Source: JBJELF01 sp051879015 (GTDB lineage Bacteria > Bacillota > Clostridia > Lachnospirales > Lachnospiraceae). From it: DNA of 12,787 bases. The position numbers and the translations under genes were made by a program. Each line of letters begins with the position of its first letter. The first letter of the stretch is position 1. The stretch is from the NCBI GenBank assembly GCA_051879015.1, contig JBJELF010000087.1, positions 1 to 12,787 on the forward strand, read 5' to 3'. Below, in pieces: positions 7,501 through 12,787 of this stretch. The notes beneath the pieces were generated by a model. That model saw only the letters and a list, made by a program, of their open reading frames with translations, ran no database searches and had not been told where the DNA came from.

Positions 7501-9272
7501 CTCTCCCTGCCTCCTGTACTTTTTTTATTTTTATCTGGCGTCCCAACATATTTTTCAAGACTTGCCTGCGTATTCCACAATTTTGCGTACACACTATTAT
7601 TCGCCAGTAATGTTTCATGTCTTCCCGACTCAGAAACACTTCCCTTATCCAGTACATAGATGTTATCCGCTTGAACCACATTCGCTAATCTATGTGAAAT
7701 AAGAATGACTGTCTTTTCCTTTGAAAGTGCATATATCTCACTCATAATATCATTTTCACTCTCTACATCTATATTGGAGGTTGCCTCATCAAAAATGTAC
7801 ACTGGACTGTCATGTAAAAGAGCTCTTGCAAGGGCAAGTCTCTGGCACTGACCACCGGACAGATTGCCTCCTTTTTCTGCTACAAATGTATCCAGTCCTT
7901 TTTCATTTCTTAAAAATTCTGCAAGATGAACTCGTTCAAGAACTGCCCATAGCTCTTCTTCCTTTGCGGAAGGTTTACCCATAAGAAGGTTATCTCTCAC
8001 ACTTCCCTTAAACAGATAACTTTGATGACTGATGTAAGTGAAGTTTTTCATCAAGCTGTCTTCGCTGATTGTATCAAGAGATACACCGCCCACTGTAATC
8101 CTGCCTTCATATCCTCTGCTTCTTCCCATAAGGATTGCTGCAATAGTAGACTTCCCGCAGCCGGACTCACCCACCATAGCAGTAAAGCTGCCTTCAGGAA
8201 ATTCCATCGTGATTCCATGAAGAATCTCCCTTCCTTCTTCATAAGAAAAATGCACATCCTCACATTTTATCGTACAATCAGCCGGGCAAGTTACTCCATC
8301 CGTTTTTTCTTCTGGCAAATCAAGCAGTCTAAAAATCTTATCACTTGCAGCCATTCCGTTCATAGCAATATGGAAAAAGGAACCTAATTGGCGCATCGGT
8401 ATAAAAAAATCTGCCGACAGCATAATGATAAGTAAGCATCCTGATAGTGTCACTTTACCAGCGCCATATTGTATCACAGCGACAATAATGCCTGCTGCCG
8501 CACCGCCATATGCAATCAGATCCATGATAGTAATGGAATTAAGTTGCATAGTCAACACTTTCATCGTAATTTTACGAAATTTCTCTGCCTCTACATTCAT
8601 TTCCTTATTTTTAAATTCATCTGCTTGATAAATTTTCAGAGCGGTTAAACCCTGCAAATTTTCTAAAAAGGTATCGCCAAGTGCGGTATACTGCCCCCAA
8701 TATTTTGCAAGCAGCTTCTTTGCCCATCTCTGTACTGCCACTATCGCCATTGGAATCATCGGCACACAGATAAGCAACACAACCGCAGATGGGATATTTA
8801 CAAAACACAAATAAAGAAATAAAGTAATCGGAGCGAGCATCGCATAAAAAAATTGCGGAAGATATGCTCCAAAATAAGTTTCCAACTGTTCCACACCCTC
8901 AACTGCTATCTGAACAACTTCGGATGTCTGAACTTTTTCGTTATATGAACTTCCCAACTTTAGAAGCTTCTTATATATCTTTTCTCGCAATATCTTTTTG
9001 ACTGCCTTAGATGAAAGATAGCTCATTCGCGCGGACACCAAAGCACATATAAAACGAACCACTATCGCAACACCTGCTGCAATCAAAGTTACTGCCACAC
9101 GACGACCATCTGCCTCTCTTGCAAACAGTCCTGCAATCAAAGATGTAATGACAGTCATCAACACAATATTTGCAGCAAGAGATATCCACTGTGCAATAAC
9201 ATTTCCGGCTATATATTTTTTACTTTCATCGACAATACCAATCAGCCTTTTATTGATCATCATACGATTCAC
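7497..9272 (-). CDS. CydD-like ABC exporter half-transporter (fused membrane and ATPase domains)
   Basis: The 591-residue partner of the CydC-like protein has membrane helices over about 20-310, including the CydD-like stretch YFGAYLPQFFYAMLAP (133-148) and LGDTFLENLQGLTALKIY (198-215). The ATPase has Walker A GESGCGKS (368-375), Q-loop Gln417, signature LSGGQ (471-475), Walker B VYIFDE (491-496) and His527, all intact. The call is a heterodimeric exporter of the CydDC group in the inner membrane. The longest frame starts with GTG at 9272 behind GGGAAGG. ATGs at 9263 and 9260 are alternatives three or four codons later, so the exact start is uncertain. It is the first gene of the operon, behind the promoter at 9351-9323, and a terminator at 9402-9355 separates it from the amino-acid importer. 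Confidence 0.9.
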   Translation of the reverse strand: MNRMMINKRLIGIVDESKKYIAGNVIAQWISLAANIVLMTVITSLIAGLFAREADGRRVAVTLIAAGVAIVVRFICALVSARMSYLSSKAVKKILREKIYKKLLKLGSSYNEKVQTSEVVQIAVEGVEQLETYFGAYLPQFFYAMLAPITLFLYLCFVNIPSAVVLLICVPMIPMAIVAVQRWAKKLLAKYWGQYTALGDTFLENLQGLTALKIYQADEFKNKEMNVEAEKFRKITMKVLTMQLNSITIMDLIAYGGAAAGIIVAVIQYGAGKVTLSGCLLIIMLSADFFIPMRQLGSFFHIAMNGMAASDKIFRLLDLPEEKTDGVTCPADCTIKCEDVHFSYEEGREILHGITMEFPEGSFTAMVGESGCGKSTIAAILMGRSRGYEGRITVGGVSLDTISEDSLMKNFTYISHQSYLFKGSVRDNLLMGKPSAKEEELWAVLERVHLAEFLRNEKGLDTFVAEKGGNLSGGQCQRLALARALLHDSPVYIFDEATSNIDVESENDIMSEIYALSKEKTVILISHRLANVVQADNIYVLDKGSVSESGRHETLLANNSVYAKLWNTQASLEKYVGTPDKNKKSTGGRER

Positions 9273-9319
9273 CTACACCTTCCCTTATTTCGCTCATTTA
9301 ATAATCATTTTTTACGTGG

Positions 9320-9335
9320 GTAAGTATATACTAAC
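9320..9335. promoter_or_regulatory. Palindromic operator over the -10 of the exporter operon
   Basis: GTTAGTATATACTTAC (minus-strand reading) is symmetric at 14 of 16 bases, with a perfect 10-bp core AGTATATACT. It covers the whole -10 hexamer, so a bound repressor would block the promoter. The GTTA...TwAC ends resemble the neighbouring palindrome at 9340-9355. MarR, TetR or similar dimeric regulators are candidates; no regulator gene lies immediately next to it. Confidence 0.6.
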
Positions 9336-9351
9336 TTTTGTTATTTGTCAA
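9323..9351 (-). promoter_or_regulatory. Sigma-A promoter of the CydDC-like/YgbA/YbaN operon
   Basis: On the minus strand a perfect -35 TTGACA (9351-9346), a 17-bp spacer and -10 TATACT (9328-9323) give a predicted start near 9316 and a leader of about 44 nt. The near-consensus elements imply strong basal activity unless repressed. Confidence 0.82.
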
Positions 9352-9359
9352 TAACAAAA
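9336..9359. promoter_or_regulatory. Perfect inverted repeat over the -35 of the exporter operon
   Basis: TTTTGTTATT (9336-9345) and AATAACAAAA (9350-9359) form perfect 10-bp arms around TGTC, with the -35 hexamer in the centre. The inner part reads GTTATTGACAAATAAC on the minus strand. It lies 20 bp centre-to-centre from the palindrome over the -10 and shares 10 of 16 bases with it, suggesting tandem sites for one dimeric regulator. The stem is too AT-rich for a likely terminator. Confidence 0.6.
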
Positions 9360-9402
9360 TAAAAGAGATAAATGACCATAATCATTATAGTCACTAATCT
9401 CT
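9355..9402 (-). terminator. Rho-independent terminator of the amino-acid ABC transporter operon
   Basis: In the minus-strand RNA a long imperfect hairpin forms between AGAGAT (9402-9397) and ATCTCT (9369-9364), with inner TGAC/GTCA and ATAAT/ATTAT pairs. It is followed by a T-rich tail TTTTATTTTG. It lies about 87 bp after the ATPase stop at 9489 and directly before the exporter promoter, whose -35 palindrome overlaps the tail. No gene was seen in 9403-9488. Confidence 0.75.
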
Positions 9403-9488
9403 CTTCATAGCAATCTCTGTACAAACAGTTACGTACTGACCAATCTAAACTCAATTGTATGCCTTTAAACAGCAATCTTCCTTATTTC

Positions 9489-10238
9489 TTAACACCAAGC
9501 TCCATCCACTTCTACTTCTGATTCATATTCAAATGTCTGCAAAAAGCTCTTTGCTCGTTCTGTTCCCGGGTTTTCAAAAAACTCTTTTGGATGATTACTC
9601 TCCTCCACGATCTCTCCCTGATCCAAAAAAATAATCCGATTTGCGATTGCTTTCGCAAAAGCCATTTCATGTGTCACGATCAGCATGGTACTGCCGGAAC
9701 GAGCCAGATTTAGTGCTACCTCTAACACCTCTCTGACCATCTCCGGATCAAGCGCCGCTGTAATTTCATCCAAAAGCAATATTTCTGGATGCATACACAG
9801 GGCACGCACGATTGCCACACGCTGCTTCTGTCCACCAGAAAGCTGTCTTGGATAATCATCCTTCTTGTCTGTCAAACCTACTCTACCCAATAGCTCCAGT
9901 GCCTCCCGCTCTGCTTCTGACCTTTTTCGTTTCTGCACCCTGATCGGTGCAAGAAGAATATTTTCCAGTATTGTTTTATGTGGAAATAAGTCATAGCTCT
10001 GGAATACCATTCCAATTTTTTGGCGCATCTGCGATACATTTTTAGCCTCCTTTTCTACAGGAACACCATCCAGCAAAATCTGTCCTCCCTGAATAGGCTC
10101 CAATGCATTGATACAGCGCAAAAGCGTACTCTTTCCACATCCAGATGGTCCAATAATTACAATGACTTCACCTTTTTTCACAGTCAAACTAAAATCCTTC
10201 AATATCACTTGCTCACCATATCTTTTATACAAATGTTC
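9489..10238 (-). CDS. Polar amino-acid ABC transporter ATPase (GlnQ/HisP type), start lost in the assembly gap
   Basis: 249 residues are visible, beginning EHLYKRYGEQ right at the N-run. Relatives normally start three to five residues before this, so only the start codon and a few residues are missing. All motifs are intact: Walker A GPSGCGKS (visible residues 30-37), Q-loop Gln80, signature LSGGQ (133-137), Walker B ILLLDE (153-158), the DEITAALDPE D-loop region and His190. This is a cytoplasmic ATPase that energises a polar amino-acid importer with the two permeases upstream. The C-terminal tail (about 237-249) is acidic and ends in Gly-Ala-Trp-Cys. A longer apparent frame running through the Ns to 10415 is an artefact, because beyond the gap it reads the permease gene out of frame. 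Confidence 0.93.
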   Translation of the reverse strand, partial: EHLYKRYGEQVILKDFSLTVKKGEVIVIIGPSGCGKSTLLRCINALEPIQGGQILLDGVPVEKEAKNVSQMRQKIGMVFQSYDLFPHKTILENILLAPIRVQKRKRSEAEREALELLGRVGLTDKKDDYPRQLSGGQKQRVAIVRALCMHPEILLLDEITAALDPEMVREVLEVALNLARSGSTMLIVTHEMAFAKAIANRIIFLDQGEIVEESNHPKEFFENPGTERAKSFLQTFEYESEVEVDGAWC

Positions 10239-10338
10239 NNNNNNNNNNNNNNNNNNNNNNNNNNNNNNNNNNNNNNNNNNNNNNNNNNNNNNNNNNNNNN
10301 NNNNNNNNNNNNNNNNNNNNNNNNNNNNNNNNNNNNNN
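10239..10338. other. Assembly gap (100 Ns)
   Basis: Exactly 100 Ns, a conventional placeholder for unknown length. The flanking frames show it hides most of a permease and the first codons of the ATPase, so about 0.5 kb is probably missing rather than 0.1 kb. Confidence 0.97.
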
Positions 10339-10480
10339 TCATTAAAACTCCTGCCAAAAGACCAAGCACAATACTGACTGCTACAGAGATCAAACTGATT
10401 CGCACCGCAATCCATAGACCAGAAAGAAGACGCAAAAAATTTGTGCCCTTAAACAGCACCTCAATCCCCAAACTCTTCAT
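10339..10480 (-). CDS. Polar amino-acid ABC transporter permease (second subunit), only its N-terminus visible
   Basis: 47 residues are visible from an ATG at 10480 with a clear ribosome site (AAAGGAGAG about 7 nt upstream) before the frame enters the gap. NFLRLLSGLWIAVRISLISV and the following VLGLLAGVLM are the typical first helix of HisM/GlnP-type permeases of about 215-225 residues, so roughly 170 residues should lie in the gap. The start overlaps the upstream permease gene by 20 bp, indicating translational coupling and joint membrane assembly of the two permeases with the ATPase. Confidence 0.85.
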
Positions 10481-11120
10481 AGCGCACTCTCCTTTCCACA
10501 ATATTTCCAATCACAGAAATCGGAAGCAACATAATTAGATAAAAGAAAACCAGAAGTGTCAGACATTCCACTGTCTTTGCATACATTCCAATCAAATCTT
10601 TCGCTGTAAACATCAGGTCCATCAGACTAATCGTGGAAAATACACTGGTTTCCTTCAATAAAAAAATAATATTAGCTAAAAATCCCGGCACACTGACCGA
10701 TATTGCTTGTGGTAATATCACATACCATAAAACTTGGATACGGTTCATTCCAAGACTTTCTGCGCTCTCTGTCTGAATCGGTGCAATGCTGTCAAGACCA
10801 CTTCGGAAAGTTTCCGCCATGTAAGCTCCTCCTAACAATCCTAACCCTAGAATTCCACAAACTTCTGCCGAAATTCGAATTCCAATTTTCGGCAGCGCAA
10901 AATACAGGAAAAACAACTGTACAAGCAAAGGCGTATTGCGAAATAATTCAATATAGATTCCCACGAACCTCTTTAGTACAGGAATCTTCAAATGTGTAAT
11001 TGCGGCACAGACAGCGCCAATCAAAAATGCTGCAAGAATTCCTGTCCAACCGATTCTCAGTGTTAAAAAAAGAGCGTCCTTATACAGAGGCAGATAATCA
11101 ATCATGACATTGATGTCCAT
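10461..11120 (-). CDS. Polar amino-acid ABC transporter permease (first subunit, HisM/GlnP type)
   Basis: The complete 219-residue protein has about five membrane helices. Family hallmarks are ELFRNTPLLVQLFFLYFALP (58-77) and an EAA-type loop, ESAESLGMNRIQVLWY from residue 118, which docks on the ATPase. The ATG at 11120 is preferred over an ATG at 11156 because GGAGGAG (11131-11125) lies 5 nt before it and the extra residues would overlap the metI remnant. It lies 13 bp after the metI-like stop. No solute-binding protein gene is present in the visible operon, and the amino acid transported cannot be deduced. Confidence 0.93.
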   Translation of the reverse strand: MDINVMIDYLPLYKDALFLTLRIGWTGILAAFLIGAVCAAITHLKIPVLKRFVGIYIELFRNTPLLVQLFFLYFALPKIGIRISAEVCGILGLGLLGGAYMAETFRSGLDSIAPIQTESAESLGMNRIQVLWYVILPQAISVSVPGFLANIIFLLKETSVFSTISLMDLMFTAKDLIGMYAKTVECLTLLVFFYLIMLLPISVIGNIVERRVRYEEFGD

Positions 11121-11133
11121 ATTGCTCCTCCTA

Positions 11134-11676
11134 TTATTCCTGCTTTCTATGGTCAAACTTTCTAGCCAGAAGCATACCTATCCCCTGCAGAAGCTGAACC
11201 AATATCACAATAACAATTAAAGTCACCAGCATAATGCCTGTCTCATACCGATAATAGCCATACCGAATTGCAATATCTCCCAGACCGCCTCCGCCTACCA
11301 CTCCAGCCATTGCGGAATATCCAAGAACCGTGCCAAGAACTATGGTGGCTCCTACCAGAAGAGACGTTCTTGCCTCTCCAATTAATACTTTAAATATGAT
11401 TGTTCTTGTTTTAGCTCCCATGCTGACAGCCGCCTCAATGACGCCAGGTTTCACTTCTTTCAGTGAGGACTCCACCATGCGACCTATCAACGGTGCTGCC
11501 GCCAAAGTTAAAGGAACAATCGTTGCCGTTGCACCATAACTCTTTCCTACAATTGCTTTTGTCAGTGGACTTACCAGAATAAGCAAAATTAGAAATGGAA
11601 TACTTCTCGCTACCTTAGAGGATCTCGTTAAAGGAAATCTTCCAATGCTTGAAATTACAAGTAAACTACCCACCAC
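11134..11676 (-). pseudogene. metI: 5'-truncated MetI-like methionine ABC transporter permease
   Basis: The frame opens at a GTG (11676) and encodes 180 residues, while MetI proteins have about 217-220. From RSIPFLILL (residues 24-32) to the end it is a clear MetI: PLTKAIVG, IVPLTLAAAPLIGRMVES, the EAA loop EAAVSMGAKTRTIIFKVL (81-98) and GYSAMAGVVGGGGLGDIAIRYGYYRYE in two parts. The first 23 residues (GSLLVISSIGRFPLTRSSKVA and neighbours) fit MetI poorly or not at all. An in-frame TAG (11679-11677) precedes the GTG, and no ribosome site is visible. The natural start, the first helix and about 40-60 residues are therefore missing, replaced by the spacer that follows the tuf terminator. No MetN or MetQ is present. 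It is either a deletion remnant or a chimeric assembly join; as it stands the product is probably non-functional. Confidence 0.75.
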
Positions 11677-11710
11677 CTAATACCCGAAGGGTACAGGCGG
11701 CAGTAAGTTT
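11663..11710 (-). other. Long stem-loop in a structured block; candidate RNA element or repeat
   Basis: On the minus strand AAACT (11710-11706) pairs with AGTTT (11667-11663). CTGCCGCCT (11703-11695) pairs with AGGTGGTGG (11679-11671) using three G-U wobbles. GTACCC (11694-11689) pairs with GGGTAT (11685-11680) around a TTC loop. The total is about 20 pairs with one bulge and one 2x2 mismatch. The four wobbles would be A-C mismatches if the plus strand were transcribed, so the fold favours minus-strand RNA. Nearby sit CCCTG/CAGGG arms (about 11755-11777), the palindrome TCTCTAGAGA (11732-11741) and a GGAA-GAT-TTCC hairpin. A 38-codon frame (11793-11677) crosses the block, but I do not recognise it. 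Confidence 0.45.
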
Positions 11711-11794
11711 TCTGGCAGATTTTTATAAATATCTCTAGAGAAATACCTTTTGACCCTGGTATCATAATATTGCAGGGCATCTCTTTTCCACATT

Positions 11795-11842
11795 TAACAA
11801 AATACCCGGAGGAAAGCATGCTTTCCTCCGGGTATTTTGTTA
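11795..11842. terminator. tuf terminator: 48-bp perfect palindrome
   Basis: The segment is its own reverse complement over 48 bases. Arms ATACCCGGAGG / CCTCCGGGTAT are flanked by AACAAA and TTTGTT, and the centre is GCATGC. As RNA it forms a stem of about 22 bp with a 4-nt loop followed by T-rich sequence, 33 bp past the tuf stop. Symmetry makes it able to stop transcription from either side. Confidence 0.9.
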
Positions 11843-11875
11843 TTTATTGATGCATGGCTCATCGCCAACACAAAA

Positions 11876-12787
11876 TTACTCGATGATAGAAACAACTCTA
11901 CCGGAACCAACGGTACGTCCACCCTCACGGATAGCGAAACGAAGACCCTGCTCCATAGCTACTGGGTGAATCAACTCTACAGTCATCTCTACGTTATCAC
12001 CTGGCATACACATCTCGGTACCAGCTGGCAACTCGCAAACACCTGTAACATCAGTTGTTCTGAAATAGAACTGTGGTCTGTAGTTGTTGAAGAATGGAGT
12101 ATGACGACCACCTTCATCCTTGGTCAATACGTAAACCTGAGCGGTAAACTTCTTGTGGCACTTTACAGTACCTGGCTTGCAAAGACACTGACCTCTCTGG
12201 ATATCCGTTCTCTGAACACCACGAAGCAATGCACCGATGTTATCACCAGCCTGAGCCTCATCCAACAACTTACGGAACATCTCAATACCAGTTACAACAA
12301 CTGTTCTGTTCTCTTCCTTGATACCAACGATTTCAACTGGGTCAGACAAGTGAAGAGTTCCTCTCTCTACTCTACCAGTTGCAACAGTACCACGACCTGT
12401 GATGGAGAAAACGTCCTCTACAGGCATCAAGAATGGCTTATCAGTATCTCTTTCTGGATCTGGAATCCAGCTGTCAACAGCGTCCATAAGCTCGATGATC
12501 TTATCGCCCCACTCGCCATCTGGATCCTGAAGAGCCATCAAAGCAGAACCCTGGATAATAGGAGTGTCATCGCCTGGGAACTCGTACTCGTTCAACAACT
12601 CACGAATTTCCATATCAACCAACTCAAGAAGCTCCTCATCATCAACCATATCGCACTTGTTCATGAATACTACGATATAAGGAACGCCTACCTGACGGGA
12701 CAACAAGATGTGCTCTCTTGTCTGAGCCATAACACCATCAGTTGCAGCTACAACTAAGATAGCGCCATCCATCTGAGCAGCACCAGT
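11876..12787 (-). CDS. tuf: Elongation factor Tu, N-terminus beyond the window edge
   Basis: 303 residues are visible of a family length near 397, so about 94 N-terminal residues, including the P-loop, lie beyond the window. Present are the guanine-specificity motif NKCD (43-46 of the visible part), the GSALMAL G5 region, domain 2 (TGRGTVATGRVERG) and domain 3 with GGRHTPFF, YRPQFYFRTTDVTG and the C-terminal REGGRTVGSG. EF-Tu delivers aminoacyl-tRNA to the ribosome in the cytoplasm. Domain 2/3 carries an unusual set of cysteines (QCLCKPGTVKC and EMCMPG), a variant I associate with Lachnospiraceae. Codon use is strongly biased, as expected for a highly expressed gene. Its strong terminator follows at once, so the importer genes further on should need their own promoter. 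Confidence 0.97.
   Translation of the reverse strand, partial: TGAAQMDGAILVVAATDGVMAQTREHILLSRQVGVPYIVVFMNKCDMVDDEELLELVDMEIRELLNEYEFPGDDTPIIQGSALMALQDPDGEWGDKIIELMDAVDSWIPDPERDTDKPFLMPVEDVFSITGRGTVATGRVERGTLHLSDPVEIVGIKEENRTVVVTGIEMFRKLLDEAQAGDNIGALLRGVQRTDIQRGQCLCKPGTVKCHKKFTAQVYVLTKDEGGRHTPFFNNYRPQFYFRTTDVTGVCELPAGTEMCMPGDNVEMTVELIHPVAMEQGLRFAIREGGRTVGSGRVVSIIE

Noticed and set aside
9489..10415. ATPase frame extended through the Ns to an ATG at 10415
   Set aside because: Beyond the gap the added residues are the permease gene read out of frame; the Ns create a false fusion.
11677..11793. 38-codon minus-strand frame beginning just inside the palindromic terminator
   Set aside because: It has no ribosome site, other frames of the block are also partly open, and it overlaps a strong hairpin. 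It is not recognisable as a protein, so it was kept only as part of the structured block.
11677..11795. Possible SAM riboswitch or T-box upstream of the metI-like gene
   Set aside because: No SAM-I core (such as GAGGTGGAGGGA with GCCCGATGAAGCCCGGCAACC-like pieces) and no T-box GGTGGNACCGCG antiterminator were found; AGGTGGTGGG is part of the long hairpin.
11837..12757. Long plus-strand open frame (306 codons) opposite tuf
   Set aside because: It is antisense to the EF-Tu gene; the strong codon bias of tuf removes stops from the opposite strand. The translation is low-complexity Ser/Thr/Leu/Asn-rich with no domain, and it starts inside the tuf terminator.
1..12787. CRISPR arrays, transposases, phage genes, tRNA or rRNA genes
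   Set aside because: No regularly spaced repeats, DDE or serine-recombinase motifs, or recognisable stable-RNA sequences were found on reading both strands.

Overview
The window looks like part of a low-GC Firmicutes chromosome, most likely a gut Clostridia/Lachnospiraceae species. The evidence is AT-rich spacers, strong AGGAGG-type ribosome binding sites, sigma-A promoters with 16-17 bp spacers, and an EF-Tu whose C-terminal half has cysteine-rich variants I associate with Lachnospiraceae. It is a scaffold: exactly 100 Ns (10239-10338) mark an assembly gap, and genes run off both ends.

Layout, left to right. (1) 1-3318: an uptake and hydrolysis locus. A GPH-family (MelB-like) cation symporter and a C-terminally cut alpha/beta hydrolase form a minus-strand operon. 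A LysR regulator diverges from it across a 133-bp spacer in which the two promoters abut at their -35 elements and are bracketed by a direct repeat. (2) 3353-5074: a bidirectional terminator, a DegV/FakB-type fatty-acid-binding protein, and a divergent TetR-family regulator. (3) 5104-9402: a tight minus-strand operon of four overlapping genes, CydD-like ABC exporter half, CydC-like half, YgbA-family cysteine-rich protein and DUF454/YbaN membrane protein. It has one very good promoter whose -10 and -35 each lie in a palindrome, so it is probably repressor-controlled. (4) 9489-11676: a damaged polar amino-acid ABC importer operon, consisting of a 5'-truncated MetI-like permease, a complete HisM-type permease, a second permease cut by the gap, and an ATPase lacking only its first few residues. 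(5) 11600-11842: a strongly structured spacer replaces the start of metI, followed by a 48-bp perfect palindrome that serves as the tuf terminator. (6) 11876-12787: the C-terminal three quarters of tuf.

How the genes work together. The LysR/GPH/hydrolase set probably imports a small glycoside or ester-bearing compound and cleaves it in the cytoplasm. The CydDC-like pair with YgbA and YbaN suggests a thiol-redox or nitrosative-stress module. The amino-acid importer has no visible solute-binding protein.

The two most interesting items are the four-gene exporter/YgbA/YbaN operon with its tandem palindromic operators, and the structured block between tuf and the metI remnant. In that block the fold depends on G-U pairs that exist only in minus-strand RNA. 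No complete new defence system, CRISPR array, transposase, tRNA or rRNA was seen.
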